Assembly (NCBI RefSeq): GCF_008386635.1
Contig: NZ_VUOE01000003.1
Coordinates: forward strand, 124,001 to 188,000
Source: Maribacter flavus
GTDB taxonomy: Bacteria > Bacteroidota > Bacteroidia > Flavobacteriales > Flavobacteriaceae
DNA: 64,000 nt
Direction: 5' to 3'
Shown here: one piece after another, positions 28,631 to 37,163 of the stretch
How the letters are laid out: each line of letters opens with the position of its first letter
Position numbering within the stretch: position 1 is the first letter of the stretch
The notes under the pieces: model-generated
The model's database searches: none
The model's input: only the letters and a program-made list of their open reading frames with translations
What the model was told of the DNA's origin: nothing
Made by a program: the position numbers and the translations under genes

Positions 28631-28763
28631 TTGCTAATTGCTAATTGCTAATTGCTAATTGCTAATTGCTAATTGCTAATTGCTAATTGCTAATTGCTAA
28701 TTGCTAATTGCTAATTGCTAATTGCTAATTGCTAATTGCTAATTGCTAATTGCTAATCGCTAA
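28631..28763 (+). repeat. 7-bp tandem repeat (TTGCTAA)18
   Basis: Eighteen perfect copies of TTGCTAA (28631-28756) and one degenerate copy. The array ends 13 bases before the metZ start, so its length could affect expression. It contains stops in all frames and codes for nothing. A second array of related design lies at 56356-56460. Confidence 0.97.
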
Positions 28764-28776
28764 AAGCCAACAACCA

Positions 28777-29940
28777 ATGAACAAAAAATTCGAAACGAAC
28801 GCTATACGGAATCAGTTGAAACGCACGGAAAACCTGGAGCATTCCGTACCTATGTACTTAACGTCCAGTTTTGTCTTTGAGGATGCAGAGGACATGCGCG
28901 CCTCGTTTGCGGAGGAGAAGGAGCGTAACATCTATTCCCGCTATTCCAATCCCAATACCAATGAGTTTGTGGATAAGGTTTGCCAAATGGAAGGGGCGGA
29001 GCAGGGCTTTGCCTTTGCCTCGGGTATGGCGGCCGTATTCTCGACTTTGGCGGCCTTGTTGGAGAGTGGCGACCATGTGGTTTCGGCAGCCAGTATTTTT
29101 GGGTCTACCCATTCCCTGTTCAACAACTTTTTTCCGAAGTGGAATATTTCCCACAGTTATTTTGATGTACATGATTTGGACTCCATAGAAGGACTTATCC
29201 AACCGAATACCAAATTGATCTATGCCGAAACTCCCACGAATCCAGGTGTGGATGTGCTGGAGTTGGAAGTGTTGGGCCAGATTGCGAAAAAACATAACGT
29301 TTTGTTGGTAATCGATAACTGTTTTGCCTCGCCCTATTTGCAGCAACCTATTAAGTTTGGCGCGGATTTGGTCATCCATTCCGGTACCAAACTAATGGAT
29401 GGTCAGGGACGCGTCTTGGCAGGTATTACCGTGGGTAAGGCGGAACTGATGGACAAGGTCTACCGCTTCTCCCGAATTACGGGTCCTGCCCTTTCCCCGT
29501 TTAACGCCTGGGTATTGAGCAAGAGCTTGGAGACCCTGGCAGTAAGGGTAGATCGGCATTGTGCCAATGCCCTTAAATTGGCCGAATTTTTGGAAACGCA
29601 CGACCGGGTAAACTGGGTAAAATATCCCTTCTTAAAGTCGCACCCAAAATACGATGTCGCAAAAAAGCAGATGAAGGCCGGTGGCTGTGTGGTCGCCTTT
29701 GAGGTAAAGGGCGGACTGGAAGCTGGCCGAAAATTCTTCGATTCCATAAAACTGTTGTCCCTCTCCGCCAATTTGGGGGATTCCCGTAGTATCGTGACCC
29801 ATCCGGCCTCGACTACCCACAGCAAGCTGTCCGTGGCCGAGCGTGCCGCCAGTGGTATTACCGAAGGTATGGTCCGTATTTCTGTAGGTCTGGAGCATAT
29901 TGATGATATAATTGCCGATATTTCCCAGGCGTTGGGGTAA
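28777..29940 (+). CDS. metZ: MetZ-like O-succinyl/acetylhomoserine sulfhydrylase
   Basis: A 387-residue trans-sulfuration family PLP enzyme. The PLP-lysine is Lys205 in HSGTKLMDGQGRVLAG. The DGQGR stretch is typical of MetZ sulfhydrylases and not of cystathionine beta-lyase. Other family motifs are NIYSRYSNPN, FASGMAAV and ETPTNPGVDVL. I chose the ATG at 28777 over an in-frame TTG inside the repeat. Given the MetX-type domain upstream, its likely substrate here is O-acetylhomoserine, which is inference. A cystathionine gamma-synthase role is the main alternative. Confidence 0.85.
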   Translation: MNKKFETNAIRNQLKRTENLEHSVPMYLTSSFVFEDAEDMRASFAEEKERNIYSRYSNPNTNEFVDKVCQMEGAEQGFAFASGMAAVFSTLAALLESGDHVVSAASIFGSTHSLFNNFFPKWNISHSYFDVHDLDSIEGLIQPNTKLIYAETPTNPGVDVLELEVLGQIAKKHNVLLVIDNCFASPYLQQPIKFGADLVIHSGTKLMDGQGRVLAGITVGKAELMDKVYRFSRITGPALSPFNAWVLSKSLETLAVRVDRHCANALKLAEFLETHDRVNWVKYPFLKSHPKYDVAKKQMKAGGCVVAFEVKGGLEAGRKFFDSIKLLSLSANLGDSRSIVTHPASTTHSKLSVAERAASGITEGMVRISVGLEHIDDIIADISQALG

Positions 29941-29959
29941 TTACAAATTCTTCAAAATT

Positions 29960-30060
29960 GTCAGTTCGAGTGATTTTCACTAGAAAATAGTATCGAGAAC
30001 ATTTTGATTTAAACGTGTCCTTCTCGATACAAAATTACAATGCGATTTCACTCGTAGTGA
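29960..30060. repeat. Nested palindromic intergenic element
   Basis: Two nested inverted repeats: CGAGTGA (29967-29973) with TCACTCG (30048-30054), and GTATCGAGAA (29990-29999) with TTCTCGATAC (30021-30030). Elements with this TTCGAGTGA plus TATCGAGAAC design are scattered in Flavobacteriaceae genomes and probably are immobile repeats of REP/MITE kind. The rest of the 398-base gap to 30339 shows no gene. Confidence 0.75.
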
Positions 30061-30338
30061 TAAAAGTGTCTTGCCATTCATTTTGAGGGGCCGGGAATGG
30101 TGAGGAAAGTGCGTCTGGAAATCACCAAAGGCCTGAACCACAGCCTATAATTTTCTTTTTTTTACGGTAAATAGTTACTTTTTTTGACAAAAAACCTATA
30201 TTCAATGACTTCCCCTATTATTTTTTATGAACCCATAAAACGCAGACTACGTTTAAGGACGGGCATAACTTGATCGTTTACCCGTTCGGAAAGTTTTTGA
30301 AAGTTGCAGTAACCGTTTATTAATAAACCATCTTAATT

Positions 30339-30872
30339 ATGAAAAATCAATGCGTGCACTCAATAATTGTTTTATTTGTAATTTCCCTATGCTGGAGTTG
30401 TAAGGAATCCAAAGAAATGGAAATGCAATCTGGAAAAGAATATTCGGAGGAAATCAAAGAAATCATCATGGCGAAGAACGCCGAAATAGAAAAGTTGTAT
30501 GCGGAGGGAATGATCGACTCGGCGGCGACCCATTTTGCCGAGGATTGTATCCAGTTACCGCCCAACCAACCGGCTATCATTGGGAATGAAAATTATAAAG
30601 CGGCTTGGAAGCAGAACATGCAATTCGGTACTTGGGAATTTGACCTGAACACCGAAAAGGTAAAAGCCAGTGGTGATTTAGCTACGGAATACGGCTCCTA
30701 TTCCCTGACCTTTAGTCCTAACGAGAATTCTCCCATTCCGGCCATGGAGGACATGGGGAATTATGTGGTGCTTTGGGAAAAAATCGATGATGATTGGAAG
30801 GTTCTGTGGGATGCCCCGGTAAGTTCCGTACCCATGCCCATGCAGGCAACGGATTCTATCCCCAGCCAATAG
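30339..30872 (+). CDS. DUF4440/NTF2-like lipoprotein
   Basis: A 177-residue predicted lipoprotein: signal segment ending in the lipobox LCWSC, then a cone-shaped NTF2/SnoaL-type domain (about 45-160) with the typical start EEIKEIIMAKNAEIEKLYAEGMID, the ADCIQLPPNQPAIIGNENY stretch and ending LWEKIDDDWKVLWDAP. Such domains often act as small-molecule binding or isomerase-type pockets, but no specific reaction can be named. No operon partner is evident. Confidence 0.75.
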   Translation: MKNQCVHSIIVLFVISLCWSCKESKEMEMQSGKEYSEEIKEIIMAKNAEIEKLYAEGMIDSAATHFAEDCIQLPPNQPAIIGNENYKAAWKQNMQFGTWEFDLNTEKVKASGDLATEYGSYSLTFSPNENSPIPAMEDMGNYVVLWEKIDDDWKVLWDAPVSSVPMPMQATDSIPSQ

Positions 30873-31088
30873 CTCTCGCTCCCTCACGATTCCAATCGTA
30901 TGGTCTTAAAAGAGACCATTTATAAAGAAACAAGGTAACTACTGGTTCGTAGGCCATGGTTTTGAATTATGGAAATAATTGTTCCACGGGTATTTTCAAT
31001 TTTTTTAGGCAGACTAAAATCTCAAATTCCGAGTCGCTTTGGGGAACTGCGGATCGTTTTGTAGTTTGTCGGCTAAAATCATCCTAAC

Positions 31089-31775
31089 ATGACCACGTTT
31101 GCGGAGAAAGTAATCTCCTTTCATAAATATCTATGCTTTGACGCGCCCCTGGGGGAAAACATCCAGGTGATGAACCCCTTTTCGGAAAATGAAGCGGTAC
31201 TCCACATATTGGAGCAATTCTATACCCAATTTTTTAGGGATACTCTGTCTCGACGTATCGTCTTGGGAATCAACCCGGGTAGGCTGGGAGCCGGGGCCAC
31301 GGGCATTCCCTTTACGGACACCAAACGCCTGGCGGAGGATTGTGGCATAGAAACGGAAGCCATCCAGACGCATGAGCCGTCTTCGGTCTTTGTCTACGAT
31401 ATGATCAGGGCCTATGGCGGTAGTGAAAAATTTTATAGCCACTATTACATCAATTCCATCTGCCCGTTGGGATTCATTGAAAAGAACAAAAAAGGGAATT
31501 GGGTCAATTGCAATTATTACGATTACCCGGAACTGTTTGAAGCCACCAAGGATTTTATCATCACCACCCTAAAGGAACAGATCGCCTTTGGTATCGATAC
31601 CTCGGTTTGCTACATTCTGGGAAAGAAGAATGCCAAATTTTTCAAGAAGATCAATGATGAGGCCAAGCTGTTCGATTCTTTTGTGGTCTTTGACCATCCA
31701 AGGTACATCGTTCAGTATAAACTCAAACAAAAGGAGGCCTATATTGAGCAGTATTTGAGGGGATTAGGGGCCTAG
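31089..31775 (+). CDS. SMUG2-type uracil-DNA glycosylase family protein
   Basis: A 228-residue protein of the uracil-DNA glycosylase superfamily, SMUG2-like. Motif 1 is VLGINPGRLGAGATGIPFTD and motif 2 is FDHPRY near the C-terminus. A biochemically studied SMUG2 comes from the bacteroidete Pedobacter. These enzymes excise uracil or related damaged bases. No repair genes are adjacent, and the true base preference is not known from sequence. Confidence 0.82.
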   Translation: MTTFAEKVISFHKYLCFDAPLGENIQVMNPFSENEAVLHILEQFYTQFFRDTLSRRIVLGINPGRLGAGATGIPFTDTKRLAEDCGIETEAIQTHEPSSVFVYDMIRAYGGSEKFYSHYYINSICPLGFIEKNKKGNWVNCNYYDYPELFEATKDFIITTLKEQIAFGIDTSVCYILGKKNAKFFKKINDEAKLFDSFVVFDHPRYIVQYKLKQKEAYIEQYLRGLGA

Positions 31776-31992
31776 TTCCTTATTTTTTAGCATTAATTGT
31801 GTTAATTTTATTCCCAACAGATTCGGCGCAGAAGATGGCAACGGTGCTAATTTTGGCCTCTTTCCAAACCAGAACTGGTATAACCTTTCTGCTTACGTAT
31901 TTTATTCATTTATAGTGGTGGTCACTGCATGTTTATCTGCTTTGGAAGACGTATCTTGATCTTAGAATGCGAAATTCAATCCATAGAAAACT

Positions 31993-32409
31993 ATGACCGA
32001 AATCAAGAACTTTTTCACCATTTATAAGGATGCCGTTTGGCAGAAGGACGCCAAGGCATTGATAAACCTATATAGCCCAGAAATAGTGGCCTTTGATATG
32101 TGGGACCAAGGTTTTTATGGTTCATTGACGGATTGGATTCCAGAAATGGAGCATTGGTTGGGTTCTCTTGGTGAGGAAAGGGTTCAAGTGGATTTTGACC
32201 GTATCAGGCTTCATGAATCGGACACCCTTGGATTTGCCAGTGGGTACATTTCCTTCAAGGCTATTGCACCGGATGGAAGGGTCTTGCGGGAAATGATCAA
32301 TAGGATTTCGGTCGGTTTTACCACGGAAAATGGCGGTTGGAAGGTAGTCCACCAACATATTTCGGCCCCGGTAAGTTCTTCAGACCTTACTGCTGTCCTG
32401 GAGCTTTAA
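31993..32409 (+). CDS. SnoaL/ketosteroid-isomerase-like protein
   Basis: A 138-residue cytoplasmic NTF2-fold protein with no signal peptide. It shows the usual helices (FTIYKDAVWQKDAKALINLY), the central sheet and the closing GGWKVVHQHISAPV, as in SnoaL_3/DUF4440 proteins. A function cannot be assigned. It lies between a SMUG2-type gene and a lipoprotein gene and may be a single unit. Confidence 0.75.
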   Translation: MTEIKNFFTIYKDAVWQKDAKALINLYSPEIVAFDMWDQGFYGSLTDWIPEMEHWLGSLGEERVQVDFDRIRLHESDTLGFASGYISFKAIAPDGRVLREMINRISVGFTTENGGWKVVHQHISAPVSSSDLTAVLEL

Positions 32410-32500
32410 ATTGGAAAAAAATATAGATGGGACAATTGCATAAAGAATCTTTGTTTCCATAGAACTCTGACGCAACCATTTAAAGAAAAGTACATCTAAA

Positions 32501-32980
32501 TTGAAAAGAACCATTAAGATGCCAATCCGCTATTTTTTAAAGAACCACATCGTTATTTTTCTTTCATTTATATTTTTCTTAGGTTGTTCCAAAGACGATG
32601 ACAACAGTTCCGATGCACCGGTAGGCAGTTGGACGGTTGCGTACTTTATTACTGACGGCGACCTTAAAATTACCAAGGAAGATAATCCCACTTGGCCAGA
32701 AGTTAACGATGGTGAAATCACTGCAACATTCGGTGAGCCTGATGGAAATGGAAAAGGAACATTATCTGGGACCTCAGTAAGCAACTCCTATGCTGGAAGT
32801 TATACGGCGAAAAGTAATGGCGAACTGACCATTGGTTTCATTGCTTCTACGCTTGCCACTGAACCGGAATGGACATCCTTGTACAACATAAGTGCAGCAC
32901 AAGAGTTTGAAATTAAAAATGGTCAGCTTTTTATTTATTACAATGACAGATTGAATGCAATCGTCTTTGTTCGAAACTAA
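32501..32980 (+). CDS. Hypothetical lipoprotein
   Basis: A 159-residue secreted protein with lipobox FFLGCSKDDD followed by a Ser/Asp linker and about 110 residues of beta-strand character (PVGSWTVAYFITDGD, then GTLSGTSVSNSYAGSYTAKS). It resembles lipocalin-like Bacteroidota lipoproteins, but I cannot name the family with confidence. An in-frame ATG at 32519 (MPIRYFLKN) is an alternative start that keeps the signal peptide. Confidence 0.65.
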   Translation: MKRTIKMPIRYFLKNHIVIFLSFIFFLGCSKDDDNSSDAPVGSWTVAYFITDGDLKITKEDNPTWPEVNDGEITATFGEPDGNGKGTLSGTSVSNSYAGSYTAKSNGELTIGFIASTLATEPEWTSLYNISAAQEFEIKNGQLFIYYNDRLNAIVFVRN

Positions 32981-33089
32981 AGCATTATTTTATTAGGTTT
33001 TAACCCAAACCGGTAATTCTTCAAAGCATGATTTCCTCATGTTTTAATCGCTGTATCGGGGCCATCTTTGAGCCCTTAAAACAGAATTC

Positions 33090-34358
33090 ATGAACATAGT
33101 AAGTAAGGAAGAAGCCGTTGGTAATGTAAAATCAGGTGACCGAGTCTTTATCCAAGGTGCCGCCATGACACCCAATGCTCTTATCGACGCCCTGTGCGAT
33201 AGGTACCTGGAACTTAAAGACGTTGAGATCATTTCCATCCATACGGAAGGGGATGCCAAATATACCGTGGAACCCTACAGCCAAAGTTTTAAGATGAACA
33301 GTTGTTTTGTGGTTCGCAATGTGCGAAGCGCTGTAAACAGAAGCTTGGGCGATTATATCCCTATTTTTTTGAGCGAAATCCATCTGCTGTTCCGTCAAGA
33401 AATTTTGCCCTTGGATGTGGCGATCGTGCAGGTTTCCCCCCCGGATGTACATGGATATTGTACTCTTGGAGTTTCGGTCGATGTAGCCCTCCCGGCCATT
33501 GAAACGGCCAAAAAGGTAATCGCCCAGATAAACCCTTTCGTACCCAGGACCCATGGCGACGGTATTATCCATATCAAAGACATCGATTGTGCCATTGCCG
33601 TGGAAAGTCCCATACATATTCATGGGGTCACCGAGGTTTCCCCTGTGGAAGCTGAAATTGGAAAACATGTGGCCGCACTCATCGAGGATGGGGCTACCCT
33701 GCAAATGGGCATAGGGAGTATTCCCAACGCTGTGCTCAACAATTTGGAGAAACACAAACATCTGGGCATCCATACGGAAATGTTTACGGACGGGATTCTT
33801 CCCCTGATAGAATCGGGCGTGGTTACAGCTGAAAAAAAGAAAGTAAAAACGGGCAAGATCGTCACCTGTTTTGCCGTAGGCTCCCGAAAACTATATGATT
33901 TTGTGGACGACAATCCATTGGTTCATTTTAAGGAAGCGGCGTATACGAACGATACGGCGATCACTCGTAAAAATCCAAAAGTAACGGCCATCAATAGTGC
34001 CCAAGAAATCGATTTGACCGGACAGATTTGCGCCGATACCATAGGAAACCGACAATTTTCCGGGGTAGGGGGACAAATGGATTTCATTAGGGGCGCTTCC
34101 TTGTCCAAAGGGGGGAAACCTATATTTGCCATGCCATCGGTTACCGCAAAGGGAATATCCAAAATAACACCCTATTTAAAACAAGGTGCAGGCGTTACGA
34201 CCACCCGCGCCCATGTACATTATGTAGTGACGGAATATGGTACCACCAATCTCTTCGGGAAAAACCTGAAGGAACGTGCAAAGTCGCCTATAGCAATTGC
34301 ACATCCGGACCACAGGGAGGAACTGGAACGCGCAGCTTATGAGCGTTTTAGAAGTTGA
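33090..34358 (+). CDS. Acetyl-CoA hydrolase/transferase family protein
   Basis: A 422-residue class I CoA-transferase of the acetyl-CoA hydrolase / 4-hydroxybutyrate CoA-transferase group. The conserved GATLQMGIGSIPNAV loop (residues 201-215) and catalytic Glu230 in GIHTEMFTDG are present. The C-terminal domain has IFAMPSVTAKGISKI and ends with DHREELERAAYERF. It moves CoA between acetate and another acid or hydrolyses acetyl-CoA. The acid partner is unknown. Confidence 0.9.
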   Translation: MNIVSKEEAVGNVKSGDRVFIQGAAMTPNALIDALCDRYLELKDVEIISIHTEGDAKYTVEPYSQSFKMNSCFVVRNVRSAVNRSLGDYIPIFLSEIHLLFRQEILPLDVAIVQVSPPDVHGYCTLGVSVDVALPAIETAKKVIAQINPFVPRTHGDGIIHIKDIDCAIAVESPIHIHGVTEVSPVEAEIGKHVAALIEDGATLQMGIGSIPNAVLNNLEKHKHLGIHTEMFTDGILPLIESGVVTAEKKKVKTGKIVTCFAVGSRKLYDFVDDNPLVHFKEAAYTNDTAITRKNPKVTAINSAQEIDLTGQICADTIGNRQFSGVGGQMDFIRGASLSKGGKPIFAMPSVTAKGISKITPYLKQGAGVTTTRAHVHYVVTEYGTTNLFGKNLKERAKSPIAIAHPDHREELERAAYERFRS

Positions 34359-34363
34359 TTTAC

Positions 34364-34870
34364 ATGATACCAATCGAAACCGAAAGACTCCACATCCAGG
34401 AGGCTACCCTAGCCGATGCCGATTTCATTTATGAACTTTTGAACAGTCCCACCTAGTTGGAACATATTGGCGATCGCGGCATAATCTCATTGACCGATGC
34501 GGCGGCGTATATAGAATATAGCTTGTTGGCATCATATAGGGAGCGTGGCTTCGGACTTTGGATGGTTTCGGTAAAGGATACCAATGCGCCTTTGGGTATC
34601 TGCGGATTTTTAAAAAGGGATTATCTCGATGCACCCGATATCGGCTTTGCCCAATTACCCCAATTTGAAGGCTTTGGCTATATGTTGGAAGCGTGCCGCT
34701 CCGTCATGGACTATGGTGTATCGCCACTGAACTTCCCAAAAGTGCTGGCGTTGACAACATCCGATAATGTACGCTCCCAAAGACTACTGTCAAAACTGGG
34801 TTTTTCGGAAATCGGCACCGTGCAGCCTTCGAACAAAGAAACTCCTTTTCTATTGTTTTCCAATCCCTAG
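34364..34870 (+). pseudogene. GNAT N-acetyltransferase broken by an amber codon
   Basis: The frame starts MIPIETERLHIQEATLADAD and runs to a proper C-terminus (ALTTSDNVRSQRLLSKLGFSE, then FLLFSNP), with family motif IGFAQLPQFEGFGY. After LLNSPT the codon at 34454-34456 is TAG. In relatives this place is a Trp (NSPTW then IGDRGI), so TGG to TAG is one base change. Everything downstream stays in frame and looks conserved. Restart at the TTG just after the stop could give a truncated product without the first strand. A read or assembly error is possible. Confidence 0.75.
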
Positions 34871-34885
34871 GAAGTAATCCACGAA

Positions 34886-37132
34886 TTACCCCAGCAGTTC
34901 CCGTTCCTTTAAAAAGGGCTGTTTGTACGCGCGTTTTCCCGTCGCCTTGTACATGGCATTCGCCAAGGCGGCAAAAATAGGAGGGAAGGAAGGTTCCCCC
35001 AATCCCGTGGGATGGATGTCACTTTCCACAAAGTGCACATCGATTTCCTTGGGCGCCTCGCGCATGCGGATCATGCGGTAGGTATCAAAATTTTGTTGGT
35101 CCGGCACACCGTCCTTAAAGGAAATTTCGCCGTAGAGTGCATTGCCTATCCCGTCCACGATACCGCCCTCGGCCAGATTCGTTGCGGCATCCGGGTTGAC
35201 CACGATTCCACAATCGATTGCGCAGGTTACCTTTTGAACGACCGGTTCATTGTTTTCCCACGTCAGGTCCAATACCTGGGCCGCATAAGAATTATGGCAG
35301 AAATAGGCGGCCACGCCTCGCGCCACGCTATCCCTATTGGACCAATTGGACTTTTCCTTTACTAGTTTCAATACGCCGGCATAGCGGTGGGCCTCATAAT
35401 CATTATTTTCCCCAACGGGATTGTGCTGGGCGCGTTCCAATAGTTCCAACCTAAAGTCTATGGGGTCCTTACCAGTGGCTTCGGCCACTTCATCCAGGAA
35501 GGACTGTTCTGCACAGGCGATAAAATTGGAGCTGGGTGCCCTAAAGGAACCTACGGTCAGGTTGGTGTCGATGGTCCAATCTTCCGCCAAGTAATTCTCA
35601 ACGGCTCCGGCGGGAAAGCGGTTTTCATGCAGGGGACTCTGAGGAATTCCACCCGTCTTTACATGAAAGCCGATGAGGTTGTTATTGGCATCCAGCGCCG
35701 CCCGATAGGTGGCCCTGTAGGAGGGTCGGTAAATACCATTGGTCATATCGTCCTCGCGGGAATACACCAATTTTACGGGGGCCTTCATTTTCTGGGAAAT
35801 AAGGGCCGCCTCCACGAGCCAATGTGCATAGGACCTTCGGCCATACCCACCGCCCAAACGGGTCATCTGTATCTCTATATTTTCAATGGGTATGCCCAAT
35901 CGGGCCGAAAGGGTCTGTTCCGTTAGTTCAGGTTTTTGCAACGGACCAATGAGCAAGGCTTTATTATCGGAAACATCGGCAAAAAAGTTCATGGGCTCCA
36001 TGCAATTGTGCGCCAAGAAAGGTGCCGTGTAGGTGGCCTCCAAAACCTTGGCCGCATTTTTAAAGGCATTTTCAGGATGGCCGTCCCTACGTTTCACCGT
36101 CGCTTTTTTGGAAGCGATGGCTTCCATCTCCGCATAGTGTTTGGCTGTGCTTTCCAGTCCGCCCGGGGTGTATTCCTCCCATTTTCTGCCAAAGCGGTTT
36201 CGGGTCTCCGTAATACCTTCAATGGGTTCGCAATCTATTTTCAAGGCTTTTTTTGCATTCATGACTTCCCATGTGGAATTGCCCACAATGACCGCAACCT
36301 CGTTGAACGTTCGCGTATCAAAGAAGGCTTTCTCATAGTCGTCATTAAATACCTCGATGGTAAAGATGGATTGGATACCGGGCATGTTTTTTGCCTCGCT
36401 GTCGTCAATAGATTTTAGTTTGAGCCCAAATGCCGGGGGCGTTACAATCATGGCGGTCAACATGCCCTCTTTATAGGTGTCTACTCCAAATAAAGGTTTA
36501 CCCGTAACGATTTTGTGGCCGTCCACATTTTTTTGGGATGTACCAATAATGGTGAAATCCTTGATTTCCTTTAATTGCACTTCTTCGGGTACCTTCATAG
36601 TTGCCGCAGCGGATGCCATTTCGCCATAGGAAGCACTTTTGTCACTTTCGGTATGTGTTAAAATGCCTTTACGTGCACTGATTTCTTCTGATGGTACTTG
36701 CCAATCTTGGGCCGCCGCAGCAATCAACATGGCCTTAGCGGAGGCACCGGCCATACGCAGCCCTTCCCAACCCCTGCGAATGGATTGGCTTCCACCCAAA
36801 AATTGAAGTGTAAAAGCCGCCGTATCCAAGGGTGCCTGCTCCACGATTACATCCTTCCAATCCACGCCCAGCTCATCCGCAACAATCATGGGCATGGAGG
36901 TCTTTACATTTTGACCTCCCTCCGGATTAGGTGATAGAATGGTCACCTGACCATTGTCCGCTATTCTTAAATATCCGTTGATTTTAAACCATTCCTTTGG
37001 TAGTTGGTTCACTTCTTCCGCTGACATTTTGCAGGATGCTAACCAGCTAAAGCCCAGTACCATTCCACCACCGGCCAAGGCACTACTTTTTATAAATGAT
37101 CGACGTCCAATTTTAGTTTTAACGGTGGTCAC
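34886..37132 (-). CDS. Isoquinoline 1-oxidoreductase beta-like molybdenum enzyme (IorB), paralogue A
   Basis: A 748-residue large subunit of the xanthine oxidase superfamily. The N-terminus GRRSFIKSSALAGGG is a twin-arginine signal, ending in SWLASC, a possible lipobox. Molybdopterin-binding and active-site stretches include HNCMEPMNFFADV, TRLGGGYGRRSY, VGSFRAPSSNFIACAEQSFLDE and GLGEPSFPPIFAALANAMY, with the conserved Glu in GLGE. It is the last gene of the run iorA (39440-39907), iorB (37164-39434), then this one. It has no small subunit of its own, so it may share one. The substrate (an N-heterocycle or aldehyde) is unknown. Confidence 0.88.
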   Translation of the reverse strand: MTTVKTKIGRRSFIKSSALAGGGMVLGFSWLASCKMSAEEVNQLPKEWFKINGYLRIADNGQVTILSPNPEGGQNVKTSMPMIVADELGVDWKDVIVEQAPLDTAAFTLQFLGGSQSIRRGWEGLRMAGASAKAMLIAAAAQDWQVPSEEISARKGILTHTESDKSASYGEMASAAATMKVPEEVQLKEIKDFTIIGTSQKNVDGHKIVTGKPLFGVDTYKEGMLTAMIVTPPAFGLKLKSIDDSEAKNMPGIQSIFTIEVFNDDYEKAFFDTRTFNEVAVIVGNSTWEVMNAKKALKIDCEPIEGITETRNRFGRKWEEYTPGGLESTAKHYAEMEAIASKKATVKRRDGHPENAFKNAAKVLEATYTAPFLAHNCMEPMNFFADVSDNKALLIGPLQKPELTEQTLSARLGIPIENIEIQMTRLGGGYGRRSYAHWLVEAALISQKMKAPVKLVYSREDDMTNGIYRPSYRATYRAALDANNNLIGFHVKTGGIPQSPLHENRFPAGAVENYLAEDWTIDTNLTVGSFRAPSSNFIACAEQSFLDEVAEATGKDPIDFRLELLERAQHNPVGENNDYEAHRYAGVLKLVKEKSNWSNRDSVARGVAAYFCHNSYAAQVLDLTWENNEPVVQKVTCAIDCGIVVNPDAATNLAEGGIVDGIGNALYGEISFKDGVPDQQNFDTYRMIRMREAPKEIDVHFVESDIHPTGLGEPSFPPIFAALANAMYKATGKRAYKQPFLKERELLG

Positions 37133-37163
37133 TTATTCTGATATTTTAGATTCGTTTTGAGCA

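Noticed and set aside
28631..28763. CRISPR array
   Set aside because: The repeat has a continuous 7-base period with no spacers and no cas genes are nearby; the array at 56356-56460 is the same kind.
28750..28776. TTG start of metZ inside the repeat array
   Set aside because: The family N-terminus begins at the ATG 27 bases later.
29960..30060. Insertion sequence
   Set aside because: No transposase gene and only about 100 bases long.
34457..34870. Intact shorter GNAT gene starting after the stop
   Set aside because: Lacks the first strand of the fold and its start is a bare TTG; a broken longer gene explains the sequence better.
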